Positions 26,003-35,242 of a stretch of 64,000 bases of DNA are shown piece by piece. Origin of the DNA: an uncultured Lachnospiraceae bacterium (lineage in GTDB: Bacteria; Bacillota; Clostridia; Lachnospirales; Lachnospiraceae); assembly GCA_910586125.1 (NCBI GenBank), contig CAJUHP010000017.1, positions 10,757 through 74,756 of the forward strand, read 5' to 3'. Each line of letters starts with the position of its first letter. The first letter of the stretch is position 1. Under the pieces are notes generated by a model. It had not been told where the DNA came from and did no database searches. It saw only the letters and a list, made by a program, of their open reading frames with translations. The translations under genes and the position numbers were made by a program.

Positions 26003-26030
26003 GGGTGCTGCTTTTGCAGCACCCCCTTTT
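26003..26030 (+). terminator. Terminator after glgB-lepB
   Basis: Arms GGGTGCTGC/GCAGCACCC (26003-26011 with 26016-26024), four-base loop, then CCTTTTT. It lies 5 bp past the lepB stop and faces the stop of the first LCP gene. Confidence 0.92.
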
Positions 26031-27139
26031 TAGCGCCCCATAATCTTATCCAACTGTTTCGATATCTGCTGCACTCTCTTTGACGGCGTATAATCCGTAA
26101 TTCCCAGGCTTTCCCGCCAGCGGATCGCCGTCTGTGTCAGGTCGTCCACCACCACATAGCTGGAGTACTTATCATAGCGGTTTTTCAGGGAGGGCGTCGT
26201 GCTGTGCGCCGCATCCACCAGCTTGACATTCTCAATCTCCGATTCCTTGCTGATCTCCATGACATCTTTTAACAAAAGAAGCATGTCGCCCAGCATCATA
26301 TCCGAATATACGCTGTCGTAAGCTTTCTTTGCCAGCGCTGCGTACTGGTCATAGCTTAAATTTTTTACCTCCTCATACACCGCCATCAGCGCTTTAAACT
26401 GCCGGTCGTTCCTCTTATAGTCCGAATCAATCCGCCGGACCCGGCAGTAAGCCAACACCTCTTTTCCATTTAGTCTCTGCGTGCCGCCGCCCAGTCCCCA
26501 GGCTCCGTACCAATCCCCCATATGCTTGGCTTCCGCATCGGTCAGGGTCAGCGTCACACCTCCGACCAGATCCACAATCTCCGGCAAATGCGTGAATGTC
26601 ACAGTAAAATAATGCTTGATATCAATATCAAAATTTTCCTCAAAAGTCTGGATTGTCAGGTCCACGCCGCCGTAGGAGTAGGCATGGGCCAGCTTGTCAA
26701 AGCCTTTTCCTTCCATATACACATAAGTATCCCGCGGAACCGATGACAAAACGAGACGCTTCTCTTTTCTCTCAATGGACAAAACAATCATGGCGTCGCT
26801 GCGTTTTTCGCTGTCGTCCAAACCCAGCAGGAGATAATGTTCCCAACCGCCGTCCTGCGTCACCTCCTGGGATTCCGGTTTTTCCAGATTTTCCTGTGCC
26901 AGCTCCTCGTCAATCGGAATCCTTTCTCCTGCGGGCGTCTCTTCCTCCTCGTCCCACTCTTCCGGAAATGTCACATCAAAATCCGGTTCCTGGCCGCTGC
27001 TGGGATCCGGCCTTCTGTGCGTCCAGATCCATGCTGCCAGCAAAACCAGCACCGCAAAAACCGCCAGAAGAATCCCCAGAATCATTTTCTTTCCCGCCGC
27101 CTGCTTCCTCAAAGTTTTCCTTTTTTCTCTTTCTGACAT
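26030..27139 (-). CDS. LytR-CpsA-Psr family glycopolymer transferase, copy A
   Basis: LCP enzymes attach wall teichoic acids or capsular polymers from lipid carriers to peptidoglycan, outside the membrane. The start at 27139 (GGAGGAACAGGGTG site) gives 369 residues: a basic cytosolic end, one membrane helix (about 20-41), an acidic linker, and the LCP domain from about 95 with LLLGLDDSEKRSDAMIVLSI, VPRDTYVY, DKLAHAYSYGG and the RxxRR-like CRVRRIDSDYKRNDRQ. It is a close paralogue of the next gene upstream and shares its length and order of motifs. Both are on the same strand with a terminator between. Confidence 0.9.
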   Translation of the reverse strand: MSEREKRKTLRKQAAGKKMILGILLAVFAVLVLLAAWIWTHRRPDPSSGQEPDFDVTFPEEWDEEEETPAGERIPIDEELAQENLEKPESQEVTQDGGWEHYLLLGLDDSEKRSDAMIVLSIERKEKRLVLSSVPRDTYVYMEGKGFDKLAHAYSYGGVDLTIQTFEENFDIDIKHYFTVTFTHLPEIVDLVGGVTLTLTDAEAKHMGDWYGAWGLGGGTQRLNGKEVLAYCRVRRIDSDYKRNDRQFKALMAVYEEVKNLSYDQYAALAKKAYDSVYSDMMLGDMLLLLKDVMEISKESEIENVKLVDAAHSTTPSLKNRYDKYSSYVVVDDLTQTAIRWRESLGITDYTPSKRVQQISKQLDKIMGR

Positions 27140-27296
27140 CACCCTGTTCCTCCGTATTTCGTTTCGCAGCCGTAATCCTGGCTTGTCCCCCATTATAGCA
27201 CCCGTCATAAAAGGCGCAATAGGCTCTGAAACGGTTTAAGAGAATGGGCATAAAACCGTAAGAGTTTTGTGATTTTACAGCGGTTTTCGATACAAA

Positions 27297-27324
27297 ATAC
27301 CAGCCGGGAAAACCTGGCTGGTAT
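27297..27324 (-). terminator. Hairpin between the two LCP genes
   Basis: Arms ATACCAGCC/GGCTGGTAT (27297-27305 with 27316-27324), then ATTTTG on the minus strand. It lies 36 bp past the stop of LCP copy B. Confidence 0.7.
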
Positions 27325-27359
27325 CTCTTTCTATGACTTTTCTATTTTATAAAAATCGC

Positions 27360-28457
27360 TTACTTCAGGCTGTCCAGACGATCGGAAATCTGCTTCAGCC
27401 GTTTACTGGGCGTATAATCGGTGATCCCCAGAGCCTCTCTCCAGCGGGTTGCCGTGTCCACCAGATTGTCCACCAGAACAACCGAACGGCTGTTGTAGCG
27501 GCCGGTTGAGCTGTGGTCGCTGTCCACCAGCTTGACGTTCTCGATCTCGCTGTTCTTTGTCACGTCCAGAAGCGTCGAAGCCAGAGAGATCGCGTCGGCA
27601 ACGATCATATCTGAATACATATGCGGATATACGGCGTTGATCAGATTCGTATATTTGCTGACCGGCAGGTTCTTCACCTCGTCATAGATCGCCATCAGGA
27701 CACGGTACTGTCTGTCGTTTCTCTTGTAGTCGGAATCAATTTTGCGCACCCGGCAGTAGGCCAGCACTTCGGCGCCGTCCAAAACCTGCGTTCCGCCGCT
27801 CAAGCCCCAGGCCGCATAGTAATCTCCCATATGCTTGGCCTCCGCGTCGGTCAGAGTCAGCTCCAGACCGCCGATCAGATCCACCATGTCCCGCATGGCT
27901 TTGAAATTGATCGTAAAATAATTCTGGATGTCAATGTCAAAATTCTCTTCAAAGGTCTGAACCGTCAGCTTGGCGCCGCCGTAGGCGTAGGCATGCGTCA
28001 GCTTGTCAAAACCCTTGCCCTCGATATAGACCAACGTATCGCGGGGAACCGAAGACAGGACCAGACGTCCCTCCCCGCTGTTCACCGACATGACGATCAT
28101 GGCGTCGCTGCGCTTTCCCTTATAGCTGTCTGTCTCGCCGTCCACGCCTAAGAGCAGATAATGCGTCCAGCCCTCGTCCTGCGTCAGCTCCGAATCCTCG
28201 CTGGCCTCCAGAGTCGAATTGACCAGATCCGAATTCAGCGTCGGCGCTTCCGGATCCACCGTTTCGTCCTCCTCGTCCTCGGCCGGATCATGCACATCCC
28301 TGTTGAAATCCACCGGTGTATCCGGTTCCGGCTTACTCCTGGTCAAAAGAAAGACGATCCCCAGCAATACCGCCAGTATAATCAGCAGTACCACCAGTAT
28401 CACCGTTGACCGGTTCTTCTTTTTCTGCTTTTTTTTCTTGGTTTCTGTACTTGCCAT
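27360..28457 (-). CDS. LytR-CpsA-Psr family glycopolymer transferase, copy B
   Basis: Paralogue of copy A with the same architecture: a lysine-rich cytosolic end, a membrane helix (about 19-39), an acidic linker and the LCP domain with LLLGVDGETDSYKGKRSDAMIV, VPRDTLVYIEG, DKLTHAYAYGG and CRVRKIDSDYKRNDRQ. The upstream in-frame ATG three codons earlier abuts the GGAGG, so the second ATG (28457), at 9 bp spacing, is the likelier start; it gives 365 residues, close to copy A. Its own promoter lies at 28542-28570. Confidence 0.9.
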   Translation of the reverse strand: MASTETKKKKQKKKNRSTVILVVLLIILAVLLGIVFLLTRSKPEPDTPVDFNRDVHDPAEDEEDETVDPEAPTLNSDLVNSTLEASEDSELTQDEGWTHYLLLGVDGETDSYKGKRSDAMIVMSVNSGEGRLVLSSVPRDTLVYIEGKGFDKLTHAYAYGGAKLTVQTFEENFDIDIQNYFTINFKAMRDMVDLIGGLELTLTDAEAKHMGDYYAAWGLSGGTQVLDGAEVLAYCRVRKIDSDYKRNDRQYRVLMAIYDEVKNLPVSKYTNLINAVYPHMYSDMIVADAISLASTLLDVTKNSEIENVKLVDSDHSSTGRYNSRSVVLVDNLVDTATRWREALGITDYTPSKRLKQISDRLDSLK

Positions 28458-28541
28458 TTTGGGCATCCTCCGTGCTTTCTGATTCCTGCGTATTCCTTAG
28501 CTATGTCCTGTTTTTGGCATAAAATACACTCATGAGTCTAT

Positions 28542-28570
28542 ATTATATCGCTGTGAGTCTGAAATTACAA
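28542..28570 (-). promoter_or_regulatory. Promoter of LCP copy B
   Basis: Minus strand TTGTAA (28570-28565), 17-bp spacer, TATAAT (28547-28542), about 85 bp before the start. Confidence 0.7.
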
Positions 28571-28627
28571 GGGATTTCCCCGGGTATAGTTTGAACATTT
28601 CCTTAAACATTTCTTACATTCCCACCC

Positions 28628-29701
28628 TTAGGATTCATTCAGACGACTGAGTTTTTCGGCCTGATCCGCCGCGATCAGACTGTCGATTATCTCGTACAGA
28701 TCTCCGTTCATCACCGCGTCGATCCGGTACAAAGTCAGTTTGATGCGGTGTTCCGTCACCCTTCCCTGGGGAAAATTGTAAGTTCGGATCTTTTCCGAGC
28801 GGTCTCCGGTTCCGATCTGGCTGCGGCGGTTTTCTGCCTCCTCGTTCTGCCGCCGTTCCAGCTCTCTGTCATACAGCTTGGAGCGCAGCAGGCGGAATGC
28901 CTTTTCCTTATTTTGAAGCTGGGATTTCTCCGTCTGGCTGTAGATGACAATCCCGGTTGGAATGTGCGTCAGCCGTACGGCTGAGTCCGTCGTATTGACG
29001 CACTGCCCGCCGTTGCCCGACGCCCGCATCACATCGATCCGGATGTCCTTGTCGTCAATCACCACATCAAACTCCTCCGCCTCCGGCATAATCGCCACCG
29101 TGGCCGTGGAGGTGTGAATCCGCCCGCCGGATTCCGTCTCCGGTACCCGCTGTACGCGGTGAACGCCGCTCTCATATTTCAGTTTGGAGTAGGCGCCCTG
29201 GCCGGAGATCATGAATTCCACCTCCTTCATGCCTCCCAGACCGCTCTCGCTGACGCCCAAAAGTTCCACCTTCCAGCGCTGCTTCTCCGCAAAATGGATA
29301 TACATGCGATACAGCTCCGCCGCAAACAGCGCCGCCTCGTCGCCGCCGGCTCCGGCCCGGATCTCCACGATCACGTTCTTTTCATCGTTGGGGTCCTTGG
29401 GCAGCAGCAGGATCTTGATCTGCTGTTCCAGATCTTTCTGGCGCTTTCTGGCATCGTCCAGTTCCTCCTTCGCCAGCTCCCTGAGTTCTTCGTCGCTCTC
29501 CTCCTCCAGCAGAGCCAGGCTGTCTTCCGCATCCTCCCCGGCTCTCCGGTAAGCAAGGTATGCTTCCACCAGCGGCGAAAGATCCGCCTGTTCCTTCATC
29601 AGCCTGCGAAACCGCGCCGCATCCTCCGCCACGCCGGGGCTGCTCAGCTCCGCCTGCAGTTCTTCAAAATGAATTCGTATATCATCCAAACGGTCAAACA
29701 T
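28628..29701 (-). CDS. prfA: Peptide chain release factor 1
   Basis: Reads UAA and UAG stop codons and triggers peptide release. The GGQ motif is in RASGNGGQCVNTTDSAVR (about 228-245), the usual position; the anticodon-like domain and the C-terminal FPQGRVTEHRIK are present. The 357 residues fit RF1 and not RF2 (no programmed frameshift). Its start overlaps the prmC stop by 8 bp, coupling the factor to the enzyme that methylates its GGQ glutamine. Last gene of the rho-rpmE-DUF1385-prmC-prfA cluster. Confidence 0.96.
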   Translation of the reverse strand: MFDRLDDIRIHFEELQAELSSPGVAEDAARFRRLMKEQADLSPLVEAYLAYRRAGEDAEDSLALLEEESDEELRELAKEELDDARKRQKDLEQQIKILLLPKDPNDEKNVIVEIRAGAGGDEAALFAAELYRMYIHFAEKQRWKVELLGVSESGLGGMKEVEFMISGQGAYSKLKYESGVHRVQRVPETESGGRIHTSTATVAIMPEAEEFDVVIDDKDIRIDVMRASGNGGQCVNTTDSAVRLTHIPTGIVIYSQTEKSQLQNKEKAFRLLRSKLYDRELERRQNEEAENRRSQIGTGDRSEKIRTYNFPQGRVTEHRIKLTLYRIDAVMNGDLYEIIDSLIAADQAEKLSRLNES

Positions 29702-30575
29702 CCTGATAAACTCCTCTCACCACACGATCTTTTCCTGCCAGATCTCTTCTCACTTCTATCCGGGTAAAGCCTGCCGCATCAAAAAGCGCCGGCACGCTCT
29801 GCCCCTGGTCATATCCGATCTCCAGATACAGCCGTCCGCCGGGACGAAGATATTCCGGCGCCTCCCGCGCCAGCCTTCGGTAAAAATGAAGGCCGTCCTT
29901 TCCGCCCTCCAGAGCCATGACCGGTTCGTAATCCCTCACTTCCGGCTGCAGCGAGGCGATCACCTCGCTGGCAATATAGGGCGGGTTGGAGACAATCACA
30001 TCGCAGCGCATCCCCTGCGGCAGCCCGGCAAACAGATCGCCGCCGCAGACAGCCGCCCGCAAGGCCAGCGCCTCCCGGTTGCGAAGAGCCGCCGCGCGCG
30101 CCTGCGGCGACAGGTCACACAGCGTCACATCAAAACCGCCCAGCTTTTCTAAGGACAGTCCGATGCAGCCGCTGCCGGCACACATATCCACAACAGAAAG
30201 CCCGGCCCTCTCCTCTCTCAGCACCCATTCAACCAATGTCTCCGTGTCCTGCCTCGGAATCAGCACGCCCGGTTCCACCAAAAAAGGCAGGCCCATAAAT
30301 TCTGTTTTCCCCAGCACATAGGCCAAGGGCATTCTCTCACACCGCTTTTTCAGCCGTTCTTCCCAGCAATCCGGAATCGCCGGCGGACTCTCCTTCCTTC
30401 TCCACAGATAGTCTGCCCGGCCTATGCCAAAGGTATCCGAAAGCAGATACCAGGCATCCAGGCCGGCATCGGGAACTCCGGCTGACAAAAGCCGCTTTTC
30501 TGCCTGAACGAGAAGCCATTCATAAGATTGTCCTGTCTCCGGTCTGGCCGCCCTATTTTCCGGACTCTGTCTCAT
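29694..30575 (-). CDS. prmC: Release factor glutamine methyltransferase
   Basis: SAM-dependent enzyme that methylates the Gln of the GGQ motif in RF1 and RF2. The N-terminal helical domain is followed by the SAM loop VVDMCAGSGCIGLSL and the substrate motif VSNPPYIAS. The start at 30575 (GGAGAGCGG site) gives 293 residues, close to the family mean, and overlaps the DUF1385 gene by 23 bp. It overlaps prfA by 8 bp, as in many Firmicutes. Confidence 0.93.
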   Translation of the reverse strand: MRQSPENRAARPETGQSYEWLLVQAEKRLLSAGVPDAGLDAWYLLSDTFGIGRADYLWRRKESPPAIPDCWEERLKKRCERMPLAYVLGKTEFMGLPFLVEPGVLIPRQDTETLVEWVLREERAGLSVVDMCAGSGCIGLSLEKLGGFDVTLCDLSPQARAAALRNREALALRAAVCGGDLFAGLPQGMRCDVIVSNPPYIASEVIASLQPEVRDYEPVMALEGGKDGLHFYRRLAREAPEYLRPGGRLYLEIGYDQGQSVPALFDAAGFTRIEVRRDLAGKDRVVRGVYQDV

Positions 30576-31503
30576 TCCGCTCTCCTGTCTGCTGATACGC
30601 TCTCCAGTCAAACACCGCTTCCACCGACGCAATCGCCACTTCAATCATATCGTCATCCGGTTCTCTGGTGGTTAGCCCCTGCAGCCACAGGCCGGGACGG
30701 CTGAGCAGATTGATCACAAAGGAATCGCTTCGCCCGGCCAAACGCAGAAATTCATACGACAGCCCCGTCACAACCGGAAGCAGCAGAATCCGGCTGAGCA
30801 TCCGAAGCCACACCGTCTCCGTGCGCACAAACATCACCACAACCGTGCTGATTACGATGACAAACAGGAGAAAGCTGGTGCCGCAGCGCTTGTGCTCCTT
30901 GGAGCTCTTTCGGACATTTTCCACGGTGAGCGGCAGCCCGTGCTCAATGCAGTTAATGCTCTTGTGTTCCGCACCGTGGTACATATAAACCCGGCGAATA
31001 TCCGGCATCAGGGAGATCGACGCTACATATGCGATAAAAATCAGGATGCGGATCAATCCCTCCAAAGCCGCTATGGCCAGATAACTGACCTGCGCCTTCG
31101 GAAACAGCCATCCGCGCAGCAGACCGGAAAGCCAGGCCGGCAGCAGCATAAAAATGACCACCGCCATCACTACGCCCACGGCCATAGAGAGAGTCATAAC
31201 AATGTCTCCCTCTTTTTCTGACGCCTCCTCGTTTCCATCTCCTTCCTCCCCGCTCTCCTCCTCATAAAAGGATGCGGCATAGTTTAAAATCTTCATTCCC
31301 AGATCCAGGGATTCGATAAAATTAAAAATTCCCCTTACAAAGGGAACCCGAAACAGCCGGCAGCGGCTGGTTATACCTTCATAGGTTTCTTTGCTGACTG
31401 TAATATCGCCGTCAGGCTTTCTAACGGCTACGGCGTATTCTCTGCCGTTCTTCATCATAACGCCTTCTATGACGGCCTGGCCGCCGATACCGGACGATTT
31501 CAT
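30553..31503 (-). CDS. DUF1385 membrane protein
   Basis: Conserved clostridial membrane protein of unknown function, 316 residues from the start at 31503 (GAAGGAG site). It begins IGGQAVIEGVMMKNG, typical for the family, has several membrane helices (about 100-130, 145-170, 215-240), and carries the conserved YHGAEHKSINCIEHG and SSKEHKRCGTSFLL segments with His and Cys residues that could bind metal. It is cotranscribed with rpmE and prmC; this neighbourhood is common in Firmicutes but does not reveal the job. Confidence 0.86.
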   Translation of the reverse strand: MKSSGIGGQAVIEGVMMKNGREYAVAVRKPDGDITVSKETYEGITSRCRLFRVPFVRGIFNFIESLDLGMKILNYAASFYEEESGEEGDGNEEASEKEGDIVMTLSMAVGVVMAVVIFMLLPAWLSGLLRGWLFPKAQVSYLAIAALEGLIRILIFIAYVASISLMPDIRRVYMYHGAEHKSINCIEHGLPLTVENVRKSSKEHKRCGTSFLLFVIVISTVVVMFVRTETVWLRMLSRILLLPVVTGLSYEFLRLAGRSDSFVINLLSRPGLWLQGLTTREPDDDMIEVAIASVEAVFDWRAYQQTGERNETESGK

Positions 31504-31621
31504 CGCGCTGACTCCTTCGCTTATCTCAATGGCCGCTCCAACGGCCTTCTGTTTATACAAAATCGAAAAAAGCTGGCATTTCATGACATATGCACGAAAT
31601 CCCAGCCTTATCCATTTCTTC

Positions 31622-31828
31622 TTACTCTGCTTTGATGCCGTACTTACGGTTAAACTTATCAATACGGCCTCTGGCGGCAGCGGTTTTCTGCTGGCCCGTA
31701 TAGAAGGGATGGCACTTGGAACATACTTCTACGTGAATCTCCTTCTTGGTGGAGCCGGTCACAAACTCGTTTCCGCAGTTGCAAACCACCTTTGCCTGAT
31801 AATACTGGGGATGGATTCCGTCTTTCAT
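31622..31828 (-). CDS. rpmE: 50S ribosomal protein L31, zinc-binding type
   Basis: Large-subunit protein of 68 residues, starting MKDGIHPQYY, the family hallmark. It keeps the cysteine ligands (VCNCGNEF and CSKCHPFYTG), so this is the zinc-containing form and could serve as a zinc reserve. The ribosome site is GAGGTGAAG. It lies 96 bp downstream of rho and 118 bp before the DUF1385 start. Confidence 0.96.
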   Translation of the reverse strand: MKDGIHPQYYQAKVVCNCGNEFVTGSTKKEIHVEVCSKCHPFYTGQQKTAAARGRIDKFNRKYGIKAE

Positions 31829-31924
31829 TTTCTTCACCTCGTCATTCTCTTTTGGATGATACCGAACATCCTTCACAAATTGCTCATTGATTGTAGCACA
31901 GCCTCTCAAAAAAAGCAAGAGCCT

Positions 31925-33433
31925 TTACACAAATCTTGTCTTTTTTGCCATGGCGATAAAGTCCCGGTTATTTCTGGTTCGCGCAAACATATCGAGAATG
32001 CGCTCCACCGCCTCCTCGCCCTTCATCCCGTTGGTGGCGCGGCGGATATTCTCCACCGCCTCCGACTCTTCCTGGGAAAGCAGAAGATCGTCGCGGCGGG
32101 TGCCGGATTTCAGGATATCCACCGCCGGGAATATGCGTTTTTCGGACAGCTTTCTGTTTAATACCAGCTCCATGTTGCCGGTCCCCTTAAATTCTTCAAA
32201 CACCACGTCGTCCATCCGGCTGCCTGTCTCCACCAGCGCTGTGGCCAGGATCGTCAGGCTGCCGCCCTCCCGCATATTGCGGGCCGCGCCGAAAAAGCGC
32301 TTGGGCATGTGCAGAGCCGCCGGGTCCAGGCCGCCGGACAAAGTCCGGCCGCTGGGCGCCACCGTCAGATTATAGGCGCGTGCTAGGCGCGTGATGCTGT
32401 CAAGAAGAATCATCACATCGTTTCCGTGCTCCACCAGCCTCTTCGCCCGCTCCAGCACCATCTCGGACACCCGCTTATGATGCTCCGGCAGTTCGTCAAA
32501 GGTGGAGTAGATCACCTCCACATTGGCCCCGGCAATGGATTCGCGGATATCGGTCACTTCCTCCGGCCGCTCGTCAATCAGCAGCACAATCAGATGTACA
32601 GAAGGGTGGTTCCCCTTGATGGACTGGGCAACCTGCTTCAAAAGCGTCGTCTTGCCGGCTTTCGGCGGCGATACGATCATACCTCTCTGTCCCTTGCCGA
32701 TCGGGGACAGCAAGTCCACGATACGCATGGAAATCTTTCCGCCGGGCGTCTCCAGATGCAGGCGGGAATTAGGAAATACGGGAGTCAGATCCTCAAAATT
32801 CGGACGGCGGGAAGCCTCCGCAGGAGGCAGGCCGTTGATTTCATTTACGAACAGAAGGGCGGCAAATTTTTCGGTCCCGGTCTTGATGCGCTTGGTGCCT
32901 CTGACCATATCGCCGGTCTTCATATTAAAGCGGCGGATCTGGGACGGCGCCACATACACGTCATTCTCGCCGGGCAGATAGTTGGCGCAGCGGATAAAGC
33001 CAAAGCCGTCGGGCATGATTTCCAGAATCCCGTCCGCCGTCTCGCCGCTGTCCAGCGTTTCCAGACTGATGCGTTTTTCTTCGTCGGAAATACGAATCTC
33101 CGTATCGCCCTCCGGGCTTCCCGCTTCCGGACGAATTTCAGAACGCGCATACGGCGCGGACTCCGGCCGGTTCTCTGTCCGGGCTGCCGCCCCGGGTTCC
33201 AAGCGATACGACCGTGTTCCTGACGGCCGTTCCGGCCTGGTATTCAAACGTTCCGGATGACTATGGACCGGGGAGGACGCCTCCAAAACCGCTTTACTCT
33301 CATTCTTCGGATCGGTAGCCAGCAGCGCTTCCACCACCTCCCCCTTACGCATGGCAGATACATGTTTGATCCCTCTGTCACGGGCAATATCCTTCAACGT
33401 CGTCAATGGTAAACTCTCATATTTTGCTCGCAT
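31925..33433 (-). CDS. rho: Transcription termination factor Rho
   Basis: Hexameric RNA helicase that ends transcription at C-rich sites. The start at 33433 gives 502 residues: Rho_N helical domain (LPLTTLKDIARDRGI), an Arg/Glu/Pro-rich insert (about 50-110) typical of clostridial Rho, the cold-shock-like RNA domain (YLPGENDVYVAPSQIRRFNM), Walker A PPKAGKTTLL, and Walker B VLLIDERPEEVTDI. First gene of the rho-rpmE-DUF1385-prmC-prfA cluster. A leader hairpin is present. The divergent promoter of the DUF4364 gene lies about 190 bp away. Confidence 0.95.
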   Translation of the reverse strand: MRAKYESLPLTTLKDIARDRGIKHVSAMRKGEVVEALLATDPKNESKAVLEASSPVHSHPERLNTRPERPSGTRSYRLEPGAAARTENRPESAPYARSEIRPEAGSPEGDTEIRISDEEKRISLETLDSGETADGILEIMPDGFGFIRCANYLPGENDVYVAPSQIRRFNMKTGDMVRGTKRIKTGTEKFAALLFVNEINGLPPAEASRRPNFEDLTPVFPNSRLHLETPGGKISMRIVDLLSPIGKGQRGMIVSPPKAGKTTLLKQVAQSIKGNHPSVHLIVLLIDERPEEVTDIRESIAGANVEVIYSTFDELPEHHKRVSEMVLERAKRLVEHGNDVMILLDSITRLARAYNLTVAPSGRTLSGGLDPAALHMPKRFFGAARNMREGGSLTILATALVETGSRMDDVVFEEFKGTGNMELVLNRKLSEKRIFPAVDILKSGTRRDDLLLSQEESEAVENIRRATNGMKGEEAVERILDMFARTRNNRDFIAMAKKTRFV

Positions 33434-33481
33434 AGGTGTCCTTTCTTGTCCTCTCATGGGAATGTCAGGGGCAGATGAGCT

Positions 33482-33501
33482 GCCCTGCTCCCCCGCAGGG
33501 C
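33482..33501 (-). promoter_or_regulatory. Hairpin in the rho leader
   Basis: Arms GCCCTGC/GCAGGGC (33482-33488 with 33495-33501), about 50 nt before the rho start, without a T tract. Rho often controls its own synthesis, so this could matter, but there is no direct evidence here. Confidence 0.35.
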
Positions 33502-33623
33502 GCATGGGGAGATTTAGATAAGAATTAAAGACGGGAAGCGGATCTACCGTTTCCTATGAGACAGTATAACACAGTTTTTTCCAAAAAGGAAGGGAAAGAA
33601 GGGGATTTTCTCACAATCCCTGG

Positions 33624-33652
33624 TTGAATTCCTTTCCCAAACTTGCTATGAT
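33624..33652 (+). promoter_or_regulatory. Promoter of the DUF4364 gene
   Basis: TTGAAT, 17-bp spacer, TATGAT, 40 bp before the ATG at 33693. Confidence 0.7.
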
Positions 33653-33692
33653 AAAGAAAACCAAGTTTTGTCTGTGCCAAGGAGGAGCAGCC

Positions 33693-34220
33693 ATGCTGTC
33701 AGAACCGCTGACACTCTATAAACTGATGACGTTATATATGCTGAAGCAGGTGAAATTTCCCCTGTCTGGTTCCCAGTTGTCCGAATTTTTTCTGGACAAG
33801 GAATACGCCGCTTATTTTACGCTACAGCAGGTACTCAAGGAACTGAAGGACGCGCACCTGATCACGTCCCAGACCGTGCGCAACACTTCCCTTTACGAGA
33901 TCACCCGAGAGGGAGAGGAGACTCTCTCCTTTTTCGGCAAAAAAATTTCTCCTGCCATCATCGAAGATATGAACGCCTTTCTCTCCGCCAACCGGATGCG
34001 CCTGCGGGATGAGGTCGGCGTCACCGCAGAATTCTACAAATCGACGGAGCAGGATTACATGGTTCACTGCGAGGTCCGGGAGGGCCGCTCGATTCTGCTC
34101 AATCTGCAACTGTGTGTTCCGGACAAGGAACAGGCGGAAGCGATGTGCAACCGGTGGAACACCAGCAATCAAATCATCTATTCTTTTATTATGAGAGAAC
34201 TGCTGCGGGACGACCGCTGA
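33693..34220 (+). CDS. DUF4364 family protein (winged-helix type)
   Basis: Conserved in Clostridia and of unknown function. The 175 residues start SEPLTLYKLMTLYMLKQV, typical of the family, and the first about 80 residues resemble a winged helix of the PadR/MarR kind (GSQLSEFFLDKEY, TLQQVLKELKDAHLI, YEITREGEETLSFF), suggesting DNA binding. The C-terminal half may form a dimer or ligand domain. The start at 33693 is set by AAGGAGGAG. It converges on the DUF951 gene with 13 bp between stops. Confidence 0.85.
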   Translation: MLSEPLTLYKLMTLYMLKQVKFPLSGSQLSEFFLDKEYAAYFTLQQVLKELKDAHLITSQTVRNTSLYEITREGEETLSFFGKKISPAIIEDMNAFLSANRMRLRDEVGVTAEFYKSTEQDYMVHCEVREGRSILLNLQLCVPDKEQAEAMCNRWNTSNQIIYSFIMRELLRDDR

Positions 34221-34233
34221 CGACCGCCGCGCC

Positions 34234-34461
34234 TCAAAGCGGCTCGGGCCGCTTTCCATCCGGCTTATGATATTCGCTCTCCCCCTTGTGCCGCACGCCG
34301 CGGCAGTTCTTCTCCACCAAAGTCCTGGATACCATCACCGAATGCCCGCAGCCCAAACACTGCAGCCGAAAGTCCATTCCCACCCGCAGCACATCCCACT
34401 CATGGCTGCCGCAGGGATGGGCCTTTTTCATCTTGATTTTGTCCCCCACTTCAAAATACAT
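34234..34461 (-). CDS. DUF951 family small protein
   Basis: A 75-residue protein whose first about 55 residues match DUF951: VGDKIKMKKAHPCGS, EWDVLRVGMDFRLQCLGCGH. Conserved Cys (HPCGS, CLGCGH) suggest a small zinc fold or nucleic-acid binding. The start at 34461 follows GAGGAGG. The last about 20 residues are variable. It is 23 bp downstream of sir2 on the same strand. Function unknown. Confidence 0.88.
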   Translation of the reverse strand: MYFEVGDKIKMKKAHPCGSHEWDVLRVGMDFRLQCLGCGHSVMVSRTLVEKNCRGVRHKGESEYHKPDGKRPEPL

Positions 34462-34484
34462 CTCGTTTCCTCCTCTCTGCCCTG

Positions 34485-35201
34485 TTATTCGATACAGTCT
34501 GCCAGAATGGAAACCGGCGCGCTCAGACACAGATCCGCCTGGCTGTCCCGTTCGGTCGCTGTCTTATTGATCAGAACCAGCCGGTGCCCTCTGTAATAAT
34601 CGATCAGCCCGGCCGCCGGATATACGGTCAGGCTGGTTCCGCCCACAATCAATAAATCGGCCTCCTGGATAAAGGATACCGATTGTCTCAGCACCTCGGA
34701 ATCCAACCCTTCCTCATACAAAACCACATCCGGTTTGATCACCCCGCCGCAACTGCACCGCGGAATTCCCTGCGCAGCAAGAATCGGTTTTAGTCCATAG
34801 GCTTTGCGGCACTGGACGCAGGTGTTGCGGTGAACCGAACCGTGAAGCTCCAGAACGGTTTTGCTGCCGGCCGCCTGATGCAGACCGTCAATATTCTGCG
34901 TGATGACAGCCCGGCATTTTCCCATCTGTTCCAGCCTAGCTAACGCCAGATGCGCCCGGTTCGGCTTGGCGTTCTCAAAGATCATCTTATCCTTGTAAAA
35001 ACGGAAAAACTCTTCGGTATGTCTCAGATAAAAGCTGTGACTCAGTATGGTCTCCGGCGGATATGAATACTTTTGCCCGTAAAGGCCGTCCGTTCCCCGA
35101 AAATCCGGAATGCCGCTCTCTGTCGATACGCCGGCTCCTCCAAAAAATACAATACGATTGCTCCCGGCGATCCACCGTCTCAGAAGATCTGTTCCTTCCA
35201 T
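34485..35201 (-). CDS. Sir2-type NAD-dependent protein deacylase
   Basis: Sirtuin that removes acyl groups from protein lysines using NAD. The 238 residues contain GAGVSTESGIPDFRG (about 21-35), TQNIDGLHQ, the catalytic His in LELHGSV, zinc ligands in CVQC and CSCGG, and GTSLTVYPAAGL. The GAGVST...IPDFR motif and length fit the bacterial CobB-like classes. The ribosome site is GGGGAGG. It is divergent from degV over a symmetric promoter region. Confidence 0.93.
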   Translation of the reverse strand: MEGTDLLRRWIAGSNRIVFFGGAGVSTESGIPDFRGTDGLYGQKYSYPPETILSHSFYLRHTEEFFRFYKDKMIFENAKPNRAHLALARLEQMGKCRAVITQNIDGLHQAAGSKTVLELHGSVHRNTCVQCRKAYGLKPILAAQGIPRCSCGGVIKPDVVLYEEGLDSEVLRQSVSFIQEADLLIVGGTSLTVYPAAGLIDYYRGHRLVLINKTATERDSQADLCLSAPVSILADCIE

Positions 35202-35242
35202 ATTCTATCCTCCCCTGCTTCCTCCAAAACGCTTCTGTCCTT

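Noticed and set aside
33482..33501. Intrinsic terminator or attenuator controlling rho
   Set aside because: The hairpin has no T tract; noted as a leader hairpin without a stated function.
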